Origin: Leptotrichia wadei
Lineage (GTDB): Bacteria > Fusobacteriota > Fusobacteriia > Fusobacteriales > Leptotrichiaceae
Reading direction: 5' to 3'
Length of the DNA: 64,000 nt
NCBI RefSeq assembly: GCF_007990545.2
Contig: NZ_AP019829.2
Coordinates: 744,001 to 808,000 of the forward strand
The notes beneath the pieces are model-generated. The model was not told the origin of the DNA. It was given only the letters and a program-made list of their open reading frames with translations, and did not search any database. Numbering within the stretch: position 1 is the stretch's first letter; every line of letters starts with the position of its first letter. A program made the translations under genes and the position numbers. Positions 25,881 to 35,007 of the stretch are shown here, one piece after another.

Positions 25881-26786
25881 ATGGATTTTTCTGAAAAAAA
25901 AGGTACAGGTAGAACAATTTTAATTATAATAATTATAGTAATAATATTATTTGCTTTTAAAAATAGAATTACAAGTTCATTTACGTTTTTAGATGGAGTA
26001 ACTCAGGCAGTAAATTTCAGATTGGTAAAGGTTAAAAGTATGCTTTATACTCAAATTCTGAAATTAAAATCGAGAATTAATGATATTAGTTATATAGAAG
26101 AATATGTTGAAAATAATAAAAACAGGGATTTTGAGTTACAAAAAAATAAAGTTCAAAATATGGAGTTTGCATATTTAAAGGGAGAAAATGAAAAATTACG
26201 ACAAATGTTGGAAATGCGTCAAAAAAATCCATCTGAGTTTATAGCGGCAGATGTGGCACTTGTGGAAAGTGGAAATTCGTCAGAAAAAATGTATATAAAT
26301 AAGGGATCAGCTCAAGGTATAAAAATAAATTTACCAGTAATGTTTAATGGATACCTTATTGGAAAAGTTTCCAAAGTAAGTGATGAATATTCAGAAGTAA
26401 CGTTATTAACAAGTAAAACTTCCAAATTAAGTGTCGTACTAAATGGAACCGATCAGCAAATTTTGCGTGGGAATGGAAATGGAACTTTTTCTATCTTAAA
26501 TTATAATGAAGGAAAAGTTGACAAAAATACAGTATTCGATGTAGAAACTTCAGGAGTAAGTGATATTTTACCAAGAGGATTAAAAATAGGAAGTTTAAAA
26601 GTAACAAATTTAAATGATTTTAACAAAATGAAAGAAATAAGATTTAAGCCAAGCTTTAATGTATTTGATATTCAAAGTGTGCTAGTTTATAAGTGGAGTG
26701 TTAATGATGTAATTAATACTCATATACAAAATCAGGTAAAAGCTGAAGAAGAACAACAAAACAAAGAAAATTCACAAATAAATTAA
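25881..26786 (+). CDS. mreC: Rod shape-determining protein MreC
   Basis: Bitopic inner-membrane protein that links MreB filaments to peptidoglycan synthases during elongation. 301 residues: one transmembrane helix (about 12-28), a coiled coil (about 60-115, ending EKLRQMLEMRQ), then the beta-rich MreC domain with YINKGSAQGIKINLPV, GKVSKVSDEYSEVTLLTS and SGVSDILPRGLKIG. A charged Gln/Glu tail ends it. No mreD follows; an exported LolA-like gene does. Confidence 0.93.
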   Translation: MDFSEKKGTGRTILIIIIIVIILFAFKNRITSSFTFLDGVTQAVNFRLVKVKSMLYTQILKLKSRINDISYIEEYVENNKNRDFELQKNKVQNMEFAYLKGENEKLRQMLEMRQKNPSEFIAADVALVESGNSSEKMYINKGSAQGIKINLPVMFNGYLIGKVSKVSDEYSEVTLLTSKTSKLSVVLNGTDQQILRGNGNGTFSILNYNEGKVDKNTVFDVETSGVSDILPRGLKIGSLKVTNLNDFNKMKEIRFKPSFNVFDIQSVLVYKWSVNDVINTHIQNQVKAEEEQQNKENSQIN

Positions 26787-26863
26787 AGAAAGTTGTATTA
26801 AGATATACAAAATAGTATAAGTGTATAGACTATTTTAAAAATAAAAAAGAGGTGAGTTTAGTT

Positions 26864-27403
26864 ATGTTAAGACAATTAACGGTAGCAAAAAAAGTTATAT
26901 TATTATTTTTATTGGTTTCAGTATTTTCATTTTCTAAGGATTTTTGGGAAAAAAGAAATTTTACGGTAAATGTTACTGAAGATGCGACGATTAACGGAAG
27001 AAAAAGAAGTAAAAGCTATGTAATGGCATATAATTCAGGAACAATGAAGTTGACAATTACAGCACCAAGTGTAAATAAAGGAGAAGTTTATACTTTTAGT
27101 GGAAGTAAAAAAACGATTTACTATCCAAAATTAAAACAGACTGTTACTCAAAGAGTTGAAAAAAGTGAAGCAAGTATATTATCTGTGTTTAACAAATTAA
27201 GAGGTATAACTTCTAAAAAGACGCAAACTAGAAACGGAGATACGTTTACATTCTCAAATAATTGGCTAACTGCAATAAGAAGTAATGGAAATACTGTAAA
27301 CTTTAGTGATTACAAGTCTTCAAATGGATATTATTTTCCAACAAAGATTTCTGTAAAAGATGGAAGTTCACAAATAATTTATAGATTATCAAATTTTAGA
27401 TAA
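26864..27403 (+). CDS. LolA-like outer-membrane lipoprotein carrier
   Basis: 179 residues. Signal peptide ending near SVFSFS, then an antiparallel beta-rich region with the LolA/LppX pattern: SKSYVMAYNSGTMKLTITAP, TFSGSKKTIYYPK and the terminal SSQIIYRLSNF. LolA carries lipoproteins across the periplasm; a LolC/LolD-like pair lies 5 kb downstream in the same run. Divergence is large, so the exact function is inferred. ATG 26864 chosen with AGAGGTGAG upstream; GTG 26852 overlaps the SD. Confidence 0.72.
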   Translation: MLRQLTVAKKVILLFLLVSVFSFSKDFWEKRNFTVNVTEDATINGRKRSKSYVMAYNSGTMKLTITAPSVNKGEVYTFSGSKKTIYYPKLKQTVTQRVEKSEASILSVFNKLRGITSKKTQTRNGDTFTFSNNWLTAIRSNGNTVNFSDYKSSNGYYFPTKISVKDGSSQIIYRLSNFR

Positions 27404-27448
27404 TTAGTACTTTATAAAGTAAAAAATAAGAAATGTGAAACGTAGAAT

Positions 27449-28144
27449 ATGAAAATAATAAAAACAAATTGTATTGTTTTAAAAAAAAAGGAAATGAAAG
27501 AGGCGGATTTATTAGTAACACTTTTTAGTAAATATTATGGGAAGATTATGGCAACAGCTTATGGTATTCGAAAATCTAAAAAAAGAAATATTGTTTCTTT
27601 AAATCCGCTAAATGAAGTTGAAATTACACTTCTTCAAAGAAATAACTACTATGTTGTGAAAGACGTAGAAATTATAAAAAATTTTAAAAATATTTTGAAA
27701 AATATTGAGAAATTGGAAATATCATTGTATATACTGGATAGTATAGATAAAATTTATTATATGACTGAGGAAAATGGAGATTTTTTTGATAAATTAGTAG
27801 AGATATTAAGTTTTATTGATGCTCTTCCATACGTGAAAAAAGGATATAAATATTATGTTACGTTATCATTTTTGAGGAGAATAATGATAGAACATGGAAT
27901 TTATGATATAAATGAAATTAGTATTATGATCGGAAAAAATAAAGAGGAAAATATACAAAAGTATAGGGAACTTTTGAAAATTCAAAGAAATAGTGCGAAT
28001 ATGAATGAAACTCAGGAAAAAATGGAAAATTATATAAGTTTTTTAAAAAAAATGATTGTAATTTTTGAAAATTTTATAAATAGAAATTTGCAGACTGAAT
28101 TAGAAATAAGGAAATTTATTATGGAGGAATTTTATGGAAACTAA
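27449..28144 (+). CDS. recO: DNA repair protein RecO
   Basis: Recombination mediator that, with RecR, loads RecA on SSB-coated DNA. 231 residues: OB-fold N-terminal domain (TNCIVLKKKEMKEADLLVTL, then YGKIMATAYGIRKSKKR and LNPLNEVEITLLQRN) and a helical C-terminal domain without the zinc Cys cluster. Its last 11 nt overlap the next gene, indicating translational coupling. Confidence 0.9.
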   Translation: MKIIKTNCIVLKKKEMKEADLLVTLFSKYYGKIMATAYGIRKSKKRNIVSLNPLNEVEITLLQRNNYYVVKDVEIIKNFKNILKNIEKLEISLYILDSIDKIYYMTEENGDFFDKLVEILSFIDALPYVKKGYKYYVTLSFLRRIMIEHGIYDINEISIMIGKNKEENIQKYRELLKIQRNSANMNETQEKMENYISFLKKMIVIFENFINRNLQTELEIRKFIMEEFYGN

Positions 28145-28604
28145 AAATATTGCTGACTATATCAAAGTGGATACAATAAATCTAAATTTAGAATCAAAAA
28201 ATAAAAGTGCGATAATTAAAGAGTTATATAATAATTTGAAAAAGACAAATTTAATAAAAGATGAAGAATTAGGATTGAATGATATTTTTGCAAGAGAAGA
28301 AATGGGATCAACTGGAATTGGAAGAAAAATTGCATTGCCACATGCTAAGACAAAAGCTGTTGATGAATTGATAGCGACTTTTGGAATTTCGAGAAACGGG
28401 ATAGATTATGAATCACTAGATAATGAAAATGTAAATATCTTTTTCATGTTTTTGTGTCCGGAAGATAAGACACAGGAATATTTGAAAGTATTGGCGAGAA
28501 TATCGAGATTGATAAGGAAAGATAGATTTATAGATAATTTGCTAAAGGCTGGATCAAACAAAGAAATTATTGAAATTATTCGAGATGAAGAAATAAATGG
28601 ATAG
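28134..28604 (+). CDS. PTS EIIA domain protein (EIIA-Ntr/Fru type), copy 1
   Basis: 156 residues of a single EIIA-2 domain. The phosphorylatable His is in KIALPHAKTKAV, and DIFAREEMGSTGIGRK before it is typical. No EIIB or EIIC gene is near, so a regulatory (PtsN-like) role is more likely than sugar uptake. It overlaps recO by 11 nt; the start uses GGAGG inside the recO end. A second stand-alone EIIA lies at 49316-49771. Confidence 0.9.
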   Translation: METKNIADYIKVDTINLNLESKNKSAIIKELYNNLKKTNLIKDEELGLNDIFAREEMGSTGIGRKIALPHAKTKAVDELIATFGISRNGIDYESLDNENVNIFFMFLCPEDKTQEYLKVLARISRLIRKDRFIDNLLKAGSNKEIIEIIRDEEING

Positions 28605-28699
28605 TAAAAATAAAGATTTATAATTTTTTTCAGTTAATAGTAGATGTCGTTAATTAAAATAAGAAAATAAAGAGATTCAGAAAGATAAGGGTAAAAATT

Positions 28700-29158
28700 A
28701 TGAGATGTCCATTTTGTGGTTATGAAAACACGAAGGTTATTGATAGTCGTGCCTATTTTGAAGGAAACTCAATTAAGCGACGACGTGAATGTGAAAAATG
28801 TGGAAAAAGATTTACAACTCATGAAAAAGTTGCTGAATTGTCATTAATTGTAATAAAGAAAAGTGGAATAAAGCAGCCCTATTCACGTGAGAAGGTCTAT
28901 AATGGGATTGTCAGAGCATTTGAAAATCGTAATATTGATATTGAAAAAATTGAAGAAACGATTGACAAGATTGAACGTGAGATATTGACGGAATACTCAG
29001 GAGAGATAAAATCTAGTGAATTGGGAGAAAAAATACTTTCATATCTAATAAATTTAGATGAGATTGCTTATGTAAGATTTGCTTCTGTTTATAAAAAATT
29101 TGATAGTTTGGATAGTTTTATAAAAGAAATTGAAAAAATAAGAAAAGATAAAAAATAA
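28700..29158 (+). CDS. nrdR: Transcriptional repressor NrdR
   Basis: Senses ATP/dATP and represses ribonucleotide reductase genes. 152 residues with an N-terminal zinc ribbon (MRCPFCGYENTKV, then CEKCGKRFTTHE) and an ATP-cone domain (VIKKSGIKQPYSREKV and onward). Length and motif order are standard. No nrd genes and no obvious NrdR boxes lie in the window. Confidence 0.96.
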   Translation: MRCPFCGYENTKVIDSRAYFEGNSIKRRRECEKCGKRFTTHEKVAELSLIVIKKSGIKQPYSREKVYNGIVRAFENRNIDIEKIEETIDKIEREILTEYSGEIKSSELGEKILSYLINLDEIAYVRFASVYKKFDSLDSFIKEIEKIRKDKK

Positions 29159-29206
29159 ACTAAGAATAAAAATGAGAAAAATTAATAAATCAAAATAGGA
29201 GGAATA

Positions 29207-29476
29207 ATGAAAAAACTACAATTTATTGGGAATTTTATATTTTTTAGTTTAGTAGTTTATTTTATGGGACAAAGTGTGAATGTATTTTTGGGGAAAAAGG
29301 CTATGCTGGCTAGTTTAACTACTACAGATAATGAGATAAAAGAACTCCAAAATAGAAAAAATAAATTACTAGCTCAGAAAAAAAATTCAGATGAAGACGA
29401 AAAGAATGAAAAGTATGCAAGAAATAATTTGAATTTAAAAAAAGAAGGAGAAGAAATTTATAAAACTACAGAATAA
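29207..29476 (+). CDS. Septum formation initiator-like protein (FtsB/DivIC family)
   Basis: 89 residues: short cytoplasmic start, one transmembrane helix (about 8-27), a coiled coil (about 40-62) and the terminal NEKYARNNLNLKKEGEEIY, matching the E..AR..L...K.GE end of FtsB/DivIC. Such proteins bridge early and late divisome parts with FtsL and FtsQ/DivIB. AGGAGG sits 5 nt upstream. Confidence 0.8.
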   Translation: MKKLQFIGNFIFFSLVVYFMGQSVNVFLGKKAMLASLTTTDNEIKELQNRKNKLLAQKKNSDEDEKNEKYARNNLNLKKEGEEIYKTTE

Positions 29477-29530
29477 TTTGTTTTAAGTAATTTTTTAAAA
29501 TTATTATACTTTATTTTTATAAATCATGTA

Positions 29531-30037
29531 ATGATGAACAATTTTATGAATATAGAAAATTTAAAAAATAAACTTGATAAATATGAAATAAAAGATGAGA
29601 AAAGTAAGTATATTTTTAGAGCAAACTTTAAATATATGATTTCGTCATCTATTTTTTTTATAATAATTGCTGCTATAGCGATTCATTCACTTTATAAAGG
29701 AATTAGCGGAGCTGAAAGACTTACGTTCATAAAAATTATTTTTATTGTGATTCTTTTGGGATATGTTGTAGTAGCTGTATTTCTTTTGTTTAATTTTAAG
29801 ATTGTAATTGAAAATAATGAAATATTTTTGAGAAAAATACACATTAGTATGGAAAATATTGAAAGTGCAAGTGTAAAAATAATGAGAGTAAATTCAAGTA
29901 AAGTAGATAAATTCTTGGAAATAATAACGAAAGATAAGAAAAAGATACAGATTAGATTGAATATAAATAATGAATTATTATTTTTAAAATTAATACAAAA
30001 TCAAATTGGAGAAAAAATGGATATTCAAAGTATTTGA
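29531..30037 (+). CDS. Membrane protein with PH-like C-terminal domain
   Basis: 168 residues. A soluble N-terminal stretch, two transmembrane helices (about 36-54 and 65-88), and a C-terminal beta-rich domain (about 90-160) that resembles bacterial PH-like membrane proteins (FKIVIENNEIFLRKIHI). Function unknown. No clear SD; the first two codons are both ATG. Its stop overlaps the region just upstream of the protease gene, suggesting one operon. Confidence 0.65.
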   Translation: MMNNFMNIENLKNKLDKYEIKDEKSKYIFRANFKYMISSSIFFIIIAAIAIHSLYKGISGAERLTFIKIIFIVILLGYVVVAVFLLFNFKIVIENNEIFLRKIHISMENIESASVKIMRVNSSKVDKFLEIITKDKKKIQIRLNINNELLFLKLIQNQIGEKMDIQSI

Positions 30038-30051
30038 GAAAGGTTTGGGAT

Positions 30052-31503
30052 ATGGATATAAAAAAAATAGTTTTTATAATAAACTTGCTTTTGTGTGGAT
30101 TTATTTTTGCTGATGATAGTTCAGTAAAAAAGGCACTTGTTAAAGTTTATGCTGCACATCAGATGTTTAATTATGCTTCCCCTTGGCAAAATGGGCAGGA
30201 TTTTAATTCAACAGCGACAGGATTTATTATAGATGGAAATAGAATTATTACAAATGCTCATGCTGTATTAAATGAAAAATTTCTGCAAGTTAGAAAAGAA
30301 GGAGATTCTAGGAAATATAAGGCAAATGTTAAATTTATTTCGGAAGAATATGATTTGGCAATGATTGATGTGGAAGATAAGGCATTTTTTAATGGAACGA
30401 CTACATTGAAATTGGGAGCGCTTCCAAAAATTGAAGATAATCTTACGGTTTACGGATATCCGCTTGGTGGGGATAAACTTAGTACGACTAGAGGGATTGT
30501 TTCGAGAATGGAGCATAATACATATACTTTGACAAATCAAAAATTTTTGATTGGACAGACTGATGCTGCAATTAATAGTGGAAATAGCGGAGGACCAGTT
30601 TTAAGTAATGGAAGAGTTGTGGGAGTTGCTTTTGCTGGACTTACACAAGCTGATAATATTGGATATTTTATTCCTGTTAATATACTTAATAACTTTTTAG
30701 ACGATATAAAAGATGGAAATTACGATGGACCTCCAAAATTGGGAATACAATGGGCAAAATTGGAAAGTACGTCACAACGTAAAATGCTGGGATTGAAAAA
30801 TGACTCAAAGGGTATTATTATAAAAAAGGTTTTTCAAAATTCACCATTTAATGGAGTTTTGAAAAGAGGTGATGTGTTGTTAAAATTAGACGGGAAAGAT
30901 ATTGAATCAGATGGGACAGTAGAATTTCGTAAAAATGAAAAGACAGATTTTAACTTTGTGAATCAAGAAAAGAAATATGGACAAAATTTAAGTTATGAAA
31001 TTATAAGAGATAAAAAAATTGAAAAGGGTCAAGTGACGCTAAAGAAAACAGATATAAAATATAGTGTTGTAAAAAGTACAAAGCTGCAGGAAGCTCCTTC
31101 GTATTATATTTATGGTGGATTGATTTTTGAGCCGCTTACAACAAATTATATCACATCAGTTTCACAAGAGCATCCTACAGATACTTTGCCTGCAATTTAT
31201 GACAGGGAGGAATTATTTAAGGATTATGATGGACTTGTTATATTGGTTAGAGTCCTTCCATTTGATGTAAATTTAGGGTATTCAGATTTGGAAAACAAAA
31301 TTATTACGAAAATTAATGGGGAAAAATATAAGGATTTTAATGACTTTGTAAAAAAAGTTAAAAATACAAATAGTGAATTTGTCATTTTTGAAGATGAGGA
31401 AGGGAATGAAATTGTGCTAGATGTGGCAGAAGTTAAGGCCCAAAAAGAGGCACTTATGGAGAATTATAATATTTCACATGAAATGTCAAGTGATGTAAAA
31501 TAA
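30052..31503 (+). CDS. Exported trypsin-like serine protease with PDZ domain(s), HtrA/Deg-like
   Basis: 483 residues. Signal peptide (to about residue 22, FA-DD). The protease domain has the full triad: His in TNAHAVLN, Asp in EYDLAMIDV and Ser in NSGNSGGPVL. A PDZ domain (about 205-320) has the KGIIIKKVFQNSPF and LKRGDVLLKLDGKDI features, and a second PDZ-like part lies near the C-terminus. It probably handles misfolded envelope proteins. ATG 30052 chosen with GAAAGG at 30037-30042. Confidence 0.88.
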   Translation: MDIKKIVFIINLLLCGFIFADDSSVKKALVKVYAAHQMFNYASPWQNGQDFNSTATGFIIDGNRIITNAHAVLNEKFLQVRKEGDSRKYKANVKFISEEYDLAMIDVEDKAFFNGTTTLKLGALPKIEDNLTVYGYPLGGDKLSTTRGIVSRMEHNTYTLTNQKFLIGQTDAAINSGNSGGPVLSNGRVVGVAFAGLTQADNIGYFIPVNILNNFLDDIKDGNYDGPPKLGIQWAKLESTSQRKMLGLKNDSKGIIIKKVFQNSPFNGVLKRGDVLLKLDGKDIESDGTVEFRKNEKTDFNFVNQEKKYGQNLSYEIIRDKKIEKGQVTLKKTDIKYSVVKSTKLQEAPSYYIYGGLIFEPLTTNYITSVSQEHPTDTLPAIYDREELFKDYDGLVILVRVLPFDVNLGYSDLENKIITKINGEKYKDFNDFVKKVKNTNSEFVIFEDEEGNEIVLDVAEVKAQKEALMENYNISHEMSSDVK

Positions 31504-31648
31504 TAGGATTATTTGAAAGTTATATGGATTAAAAATTCAATAAATAAAAATTATGAAATAAGGAAGTCTTAATTTTATGTTGAAGTGAAAGATATTGGGT
31601 TACTGAATCATAATTTAATAGATGAGAAGGGAGGAACAAAATAAAAAT

Positions 31649-32812
31649 ATGGTAGAATTTTTTATTGCATTTAGACATATTGTTGAAAGAAAATTTCAAA
31701 GTATATTTTCAATACTAGGAGTAGCTATTGCAGTAACAGTTTTTATTGTTTCAATGACTATTTCAAATGGATTGAATAAAAATATGATAAATTCGTTATT
31801 AACAATGAGTCCACATATTTTAATAAAAAATAAAAAAACAACTTTTTTTGAAAATTTTGGTGAAACTGTAGAAAATATAAAAAAAATTAAAGGTGTAAAG
31901 GCTGTTATTCCTCAAATGAATAGCCAGTCAATATTAAAAAACGAAGGTTTGGCAAAAGGTGTATTGGCTGATGGAATTAGCCCAGAAAATGTAAAAAATG
32001 AGCTTAATTTGAGAATAGTGAAGGGAAATAACAATATTTCAGAACTTAATTCAGTTTTGATTGGTGAACAGCTGGCTAACGAAATGGATTTGAAAGTTGG
32101 AAAGGAAATAAGTATTGTATCAGCTGAAAATAAAGAGATAAAACTTATTGTAAGAGGAATTTTTAAAACGGGATTTTTAGATTATGATTCAAATCTTGTG
32201 ATTGTACCTTTGGAAACAATGCAGATTTTGTCAGATCAAGGGAAAGTGGCAACAGAAATTGGAATTAAAATTGAACATCCAGAAAGAGTTGATGAGGTGT
32301 TAAATCAAGTGAGAAATGCTGTAGATCCCAAAGAATACGGTGTGATAAGCTGGAAAACAATAAATCAAAATTTATTAAAGGCGGTACAATTTGAAAAATT
32401 TGTATTAATTGCTATTTTAAGCTTGCTTTTGATTATTGCAAGTTTTGCTGTATCGGTAATTTTGAATATGATTGTGCGGGAAAAAATAAAGGATATTGGA
32501 ATTTTGAAATCAATTGGATATACAAATAAAAATGTACGAAGAATTTTTACAATAGAAGGCTTAATAATTGGAGTTTTTGGAATGATTTTGGCGAGTTGTT
32601 TATCTCCACTTGTGCTGATAGCTTTGAAGGCATTATTTAAAGAATATATGAAAGGTGGGACTTATTATTTAGAAGAATTACCACTGTATATTTCACAAAA
32701 GGAACTTTTGATTATTTATGGTGTAACATTTGTCGTTGTATTTTTATCAACAATTTTTCCAGCAGCAAGAGCAGCAAGATTAAAACCTGTGGAGGCGTTA
32801 AAATATGAATAA
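31649..32812 (+). CDS. ABC transporter permease, LolC/LolE-MacB (FtsX-like) type
   Basis: About 387 residues: N-terminal transmembrane helix, large periplasmic MacB-type domain (about 45-245), then three helices in a FtsX domain ending [17 protein letters not shown]. The IVREKIKDIGILKSIGYT segment is the cytoplasmic coupling helix region. With the ATPase that overlaps its 3' end it would extract lipoproteins (Lol) or act as a mechanotransmitter. Start is uncertain: ATG 31649 gives the usual N-terminus but GGGAGG is 14 nt away; ATG 31622 lacks an SD. Confidence 0.85.
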   Translation: MVEFFIAFRHIVERKFQSIFSILGVAIAVTVFIVSMTISNGLNKNMINSLLTMSPHILIKNKKTTFFENFGETVENIKKIKGVKAVIPQMNSQSILKNEGLAKGVLADGISPENVKNELNLRIVKGNNNISELNSVLIGEQLANEMDLKVGKEISIVSAENKEIKLIVRGIFKTGFLDYDSNLVIVPLETMQILSDQGKVATEIGIKIEHPERVDEVLNQVRNAVDPKEYGVISWKTINQNLLKAVQFEKFVLIAILSLLLIIASFAVSVILNMIVREKIKDIGILKSIGYTNKNVRRIFTIEGLIIGVFGMILASCLSPLVLIALKALFKEYMKGGTYYLEELPLYISQKELLIIYGVTFVVVFLSTIFPAARAARLKPVEALKYE

Positions 32813-33503
32813 AATAATAGAATTAAAAAATGTCAATAAAATTTATAAGACGAAAGTTGAAAATATTCATATCCTGAAAAATATAAATTTGGCCTTTAAT
32901 AAAGGTGATTTTATTTCAATTCAAGGTAAATCAGGAAGCGGAAAAACTTCACTTTTAAATATATTGGGACTTTTGGATGAGCCAACTGATGGAGAAATTT
33001 ACATTGGTGGAGAAAAAATTCATTATAGGGATGAGAAGGCTAAAACAGCCATAAGAAATGAAAAAATAGGATTTGTATTTCAATTTCACTATTTGTTAAA
33101 TGAATTTACAGCACTTGAAAATGTTATGATGCCTGCACTTATTAATAAAAATATGAATAAAAATGGAATTAAAAAAAAAGCAAAGGAGCTGCTGGCACTT
33201 GTAGGACTTGCAAAACGGACAAAACATAAGCCAATGGAACTTTCAGGTGGAGAAAAGCAACGGGTGGCAATAGCAAGGGCGATGATTAATGATCCTGATA
33301 TAATACTGGCTGATGAACCGACTGGAAATTTAGACACAGAAACAAGTAATCTTATAAATGAATTGTTTATGAAAATAAATAAAGAAAGAAATCAGTCAAT
33401 TATAATAGTTACTCATAGTTTAGAACTGGCTAATTTGGCAACTTATAAATATAAAATTGAAAATGGCGAATTTAATATGATTTTACCAACAATACAGTTT
33501 TAG
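32805..33503 (+). CDS. ABC transporter ATPase, LolD/MacB type
   Basis: 232 residues. Walker [11 protein letters not shown]-loop [17 protein letters not shown], signature [15 protein letters not shown], Walker [13 protein letters not shown] and the His switch VTHS. The [16 protein letters not shown] wording is characteristic of the LolD subfamily. It overlaps the permease stop by 8 nt, so both are translationally coupled. One permease gene implies a homodimeric membrane part. Confidence 0.92.
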   Translation: MNKIIELKNVNKIYKTKVENIHILKNINLAFNKGDFISIQGKSGSGKTSLLNILGLLDEPTDGEIYIGGEKIHYRDEKAKTAIRNEKIGFVFQFHYLLNEFTALENVMMPALINKNMNKNGIKKKAKELLALVGLAKRTKHKPMELSGGEKQRVAIARAMINDPDIILADEPTGNLDTETSNLINELFMKINKERNQSIIIVTHSLELANLATYKYKIENGEFNMILPTIQF

Positions 33504-33879
33504 TTATATATAAAATTCAAATAATAAATTTATTATACAAGGGGGGTATAATCTCTTATTTCCAAATAAATAAGTATGGTTTTTATAAGAATTAGTTTAG
33601 TACAAAAAGGTTTAGGAAATAAAAAATAATCAAAAAAGTAATAAAAAAGAAAATAATAATTTGATTTAAAGCAAAAAAAATGGTATTATTTTTATTGCAG
33701 AAGGAAATATTATTCGCTATATTATTTTAACGAATATTGGCAAGAAATATCTGATTTTTACAAGTGGAGCAGTTTTTGCTGTGGTTAACAGGTAATATTA
33801 AAATGAGGCTAAAGTTCTTTGTTAAATGTTCAAATATAGTGAAAAAATTGTAGGATAGTAGGAAAGAGAGGAAAAATTT
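33504..33879. other. Gene-free AT-rich region before TrpX-like genes
   Basis: No gene that I can support. It contains a perfect 16-bp palindrome ATAATAAATTTATTAT (33521-33536), an unusual run of six G (33541-33546 region), and at 33737-33780 a stretch loosely like the hairpin repeats at 17168 and 25403. A 39-codon open stretch around 33687-33800 lacks a start codon. No T-box or trp attenuator was recognised. Confidence 0.4.
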
Positions 33880-34848
33880 ATGAAAAAATTGTTGATTTTG
33901 GCAAGCGCTTTGATGCTTATGGTTTTGAGTTGCGGGAATTCTGGAAGTGAGAGTAAAAGTAGCGGGAATGCTGGGACAGGCTCTAAGAAGTATAGAATTG
34001 GGATTACGCAGATTGTATCACATCCAGCACTTGATAGTGCGAGAGAAGGGTTTAAGGCTGCATTTAAGGAAGCGGGAGTTAATGCTGAATTTGATGAAAA
34101 GAATGCAAATGGAGAAACAACTAATTCAAATCTGATTGCTAATAATTTTGTCAGTTCGAAGGAAGATTTGATATTTGCGATTGCGACAAATGCGGCTCAA
34201 TCGGTTTCACAAGCTACGAATGATATACCTGTGGTGTTTGCGGCAATTACAGATCCACAGTCTGCAGGGATTTTGAAGAATAATGTAACTGGTGTAAGTG
34301 ATAGAATGGATGTAAAGCAGCAGCTAGAATTATTGAAAAAAATAGGTCCAAATATAAAAAATGTTGGTGTAATTTATAATTCTTCAGAACAAAATTCAAA
34401 AATCCAAGTGGAAGATTTGAAAAAGGCCGCAAAGGAACTGGGATTGAATATTGTTGAAAAAAGTGTTGTACAGGCAAATGAGATACCTCAAACAGTGGAT
34501 AATTTAGTGAGAGAGGCAGATGCTATTTATTTGCCGACAGATAATCTTGTGGCTTCAGTTGTGAGTTTGATTACAGATAAGGCAACTGCAGCTAAAAAAA
34601 TAGTATTTGGTGCGGAAGCGGCTCACGTTAAAGGCGGAGCATTGATTACACAAGGTGTAAGTTATTATGAAATTGGAAAAGAAGCTGGTAAAATGGCAAT
34701 TGAGATTTTGAAAAATGGTAAAAAACCAAGCGAAATTAAATTTAAAACAATGCCTCTTAATGAAATTGTAGTAAATGGAAAAACACTTGCAGCACTTGGA
34801 ATTTCATTACCTGAAGATGTGAAGTCTAAAGCTAAAATGGTTCAATAG
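33880..34848 (+). CDS. ABC transporter substrate-binding lipoprotein, TrpX-like (copy 1)
   Basis: 322 residues. Lipobox VLSC (Cys about 18), a Ser/Gly linker and the ABC_sub_bind (DUF534) fold: YRIGITQIVSHPALDSAREGF, EDLIFAIATNAAQSV, VGVIYNSSEQNSKIQVEDL and AIYLPTDNLVASVVSL. Relatives in streptococci bind tryptophan or related aromatic compounds, but specificity is not readable here. Together with the next gene it forms a tandem pair, followed by permease and ATPase genes. Confidence 0.9.
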   Translation: MKKLLILASALMLMVLSCGNSGSESKSSGNAGTGSKKYRIGITQIVSHPALDSAREGFKAAFKEAGVNAEFDEKNANGETTNSNLIANNFVSSKEDLIFAIATNAAQSVSQATNDIPVVFAAITDPQSAGILKNNVTGVSDRMDVKQQLELLKKIGPNIKNVGVIYNSSEQNSKIQVEDLKKAAKELGLNIVEKSVVQANEIPQTVDNLVREADAIYLPTDNLVASVVSLITDKATAAKKIVFGAEAAHVKGGALITQGVSYYEIGKEAGKMAIEILKNGKKPSEIKFKTMPLNEIVVNGKTLAALGISLPEDVKSKAKMVQ

Positions 34849-34910
34849 AATAAAAAATTCGTAATACTAAGTTTAATATATTTGTTCGAATTATATAGCT
34901 TTTAAATTAT

Positions 34911-34937
34911 TATAGCAAGGAGTCACGCCCCTTGTTA
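34911..34937 (+). repeat. Short hairpin related to repeats A and B (copy C)
   Basis: TATAGCAAGGAGTCACGCCC followed by CTTGTTA resembles ATAGCAAGAAGTCGTAGACTT of copy A, and forms CAAGG/CCTTG (34916-34934). It lies between the two tandem binding-protein genes. The match is short (about 27 nt), so common origin is only suggested. It lacks a T tract and is a poor terminator. Confidence 0.35.
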
Positions 34938-35007
34938 AAAAAGATTATTAAACATATTTTATAAAAATATAAACAAAGAAATGTGATTCGGAGAGAAAGG
35001 AAATAGA

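Noticed and set aside
33687-33800. 39-codon open stretch reading GNIIRYIILTNIGKKYLIF and onward
   Set aside because: No start codon or SD, no family recognised, and length not unusual enough to claim a gene fragment.
33504-33879. T-box or tryptophan attenuator for the TrpX-like importer
   Set aside because: No AGGGTGGAACCGCG-type T-box sequence and no Trp-rich leader peptide found.
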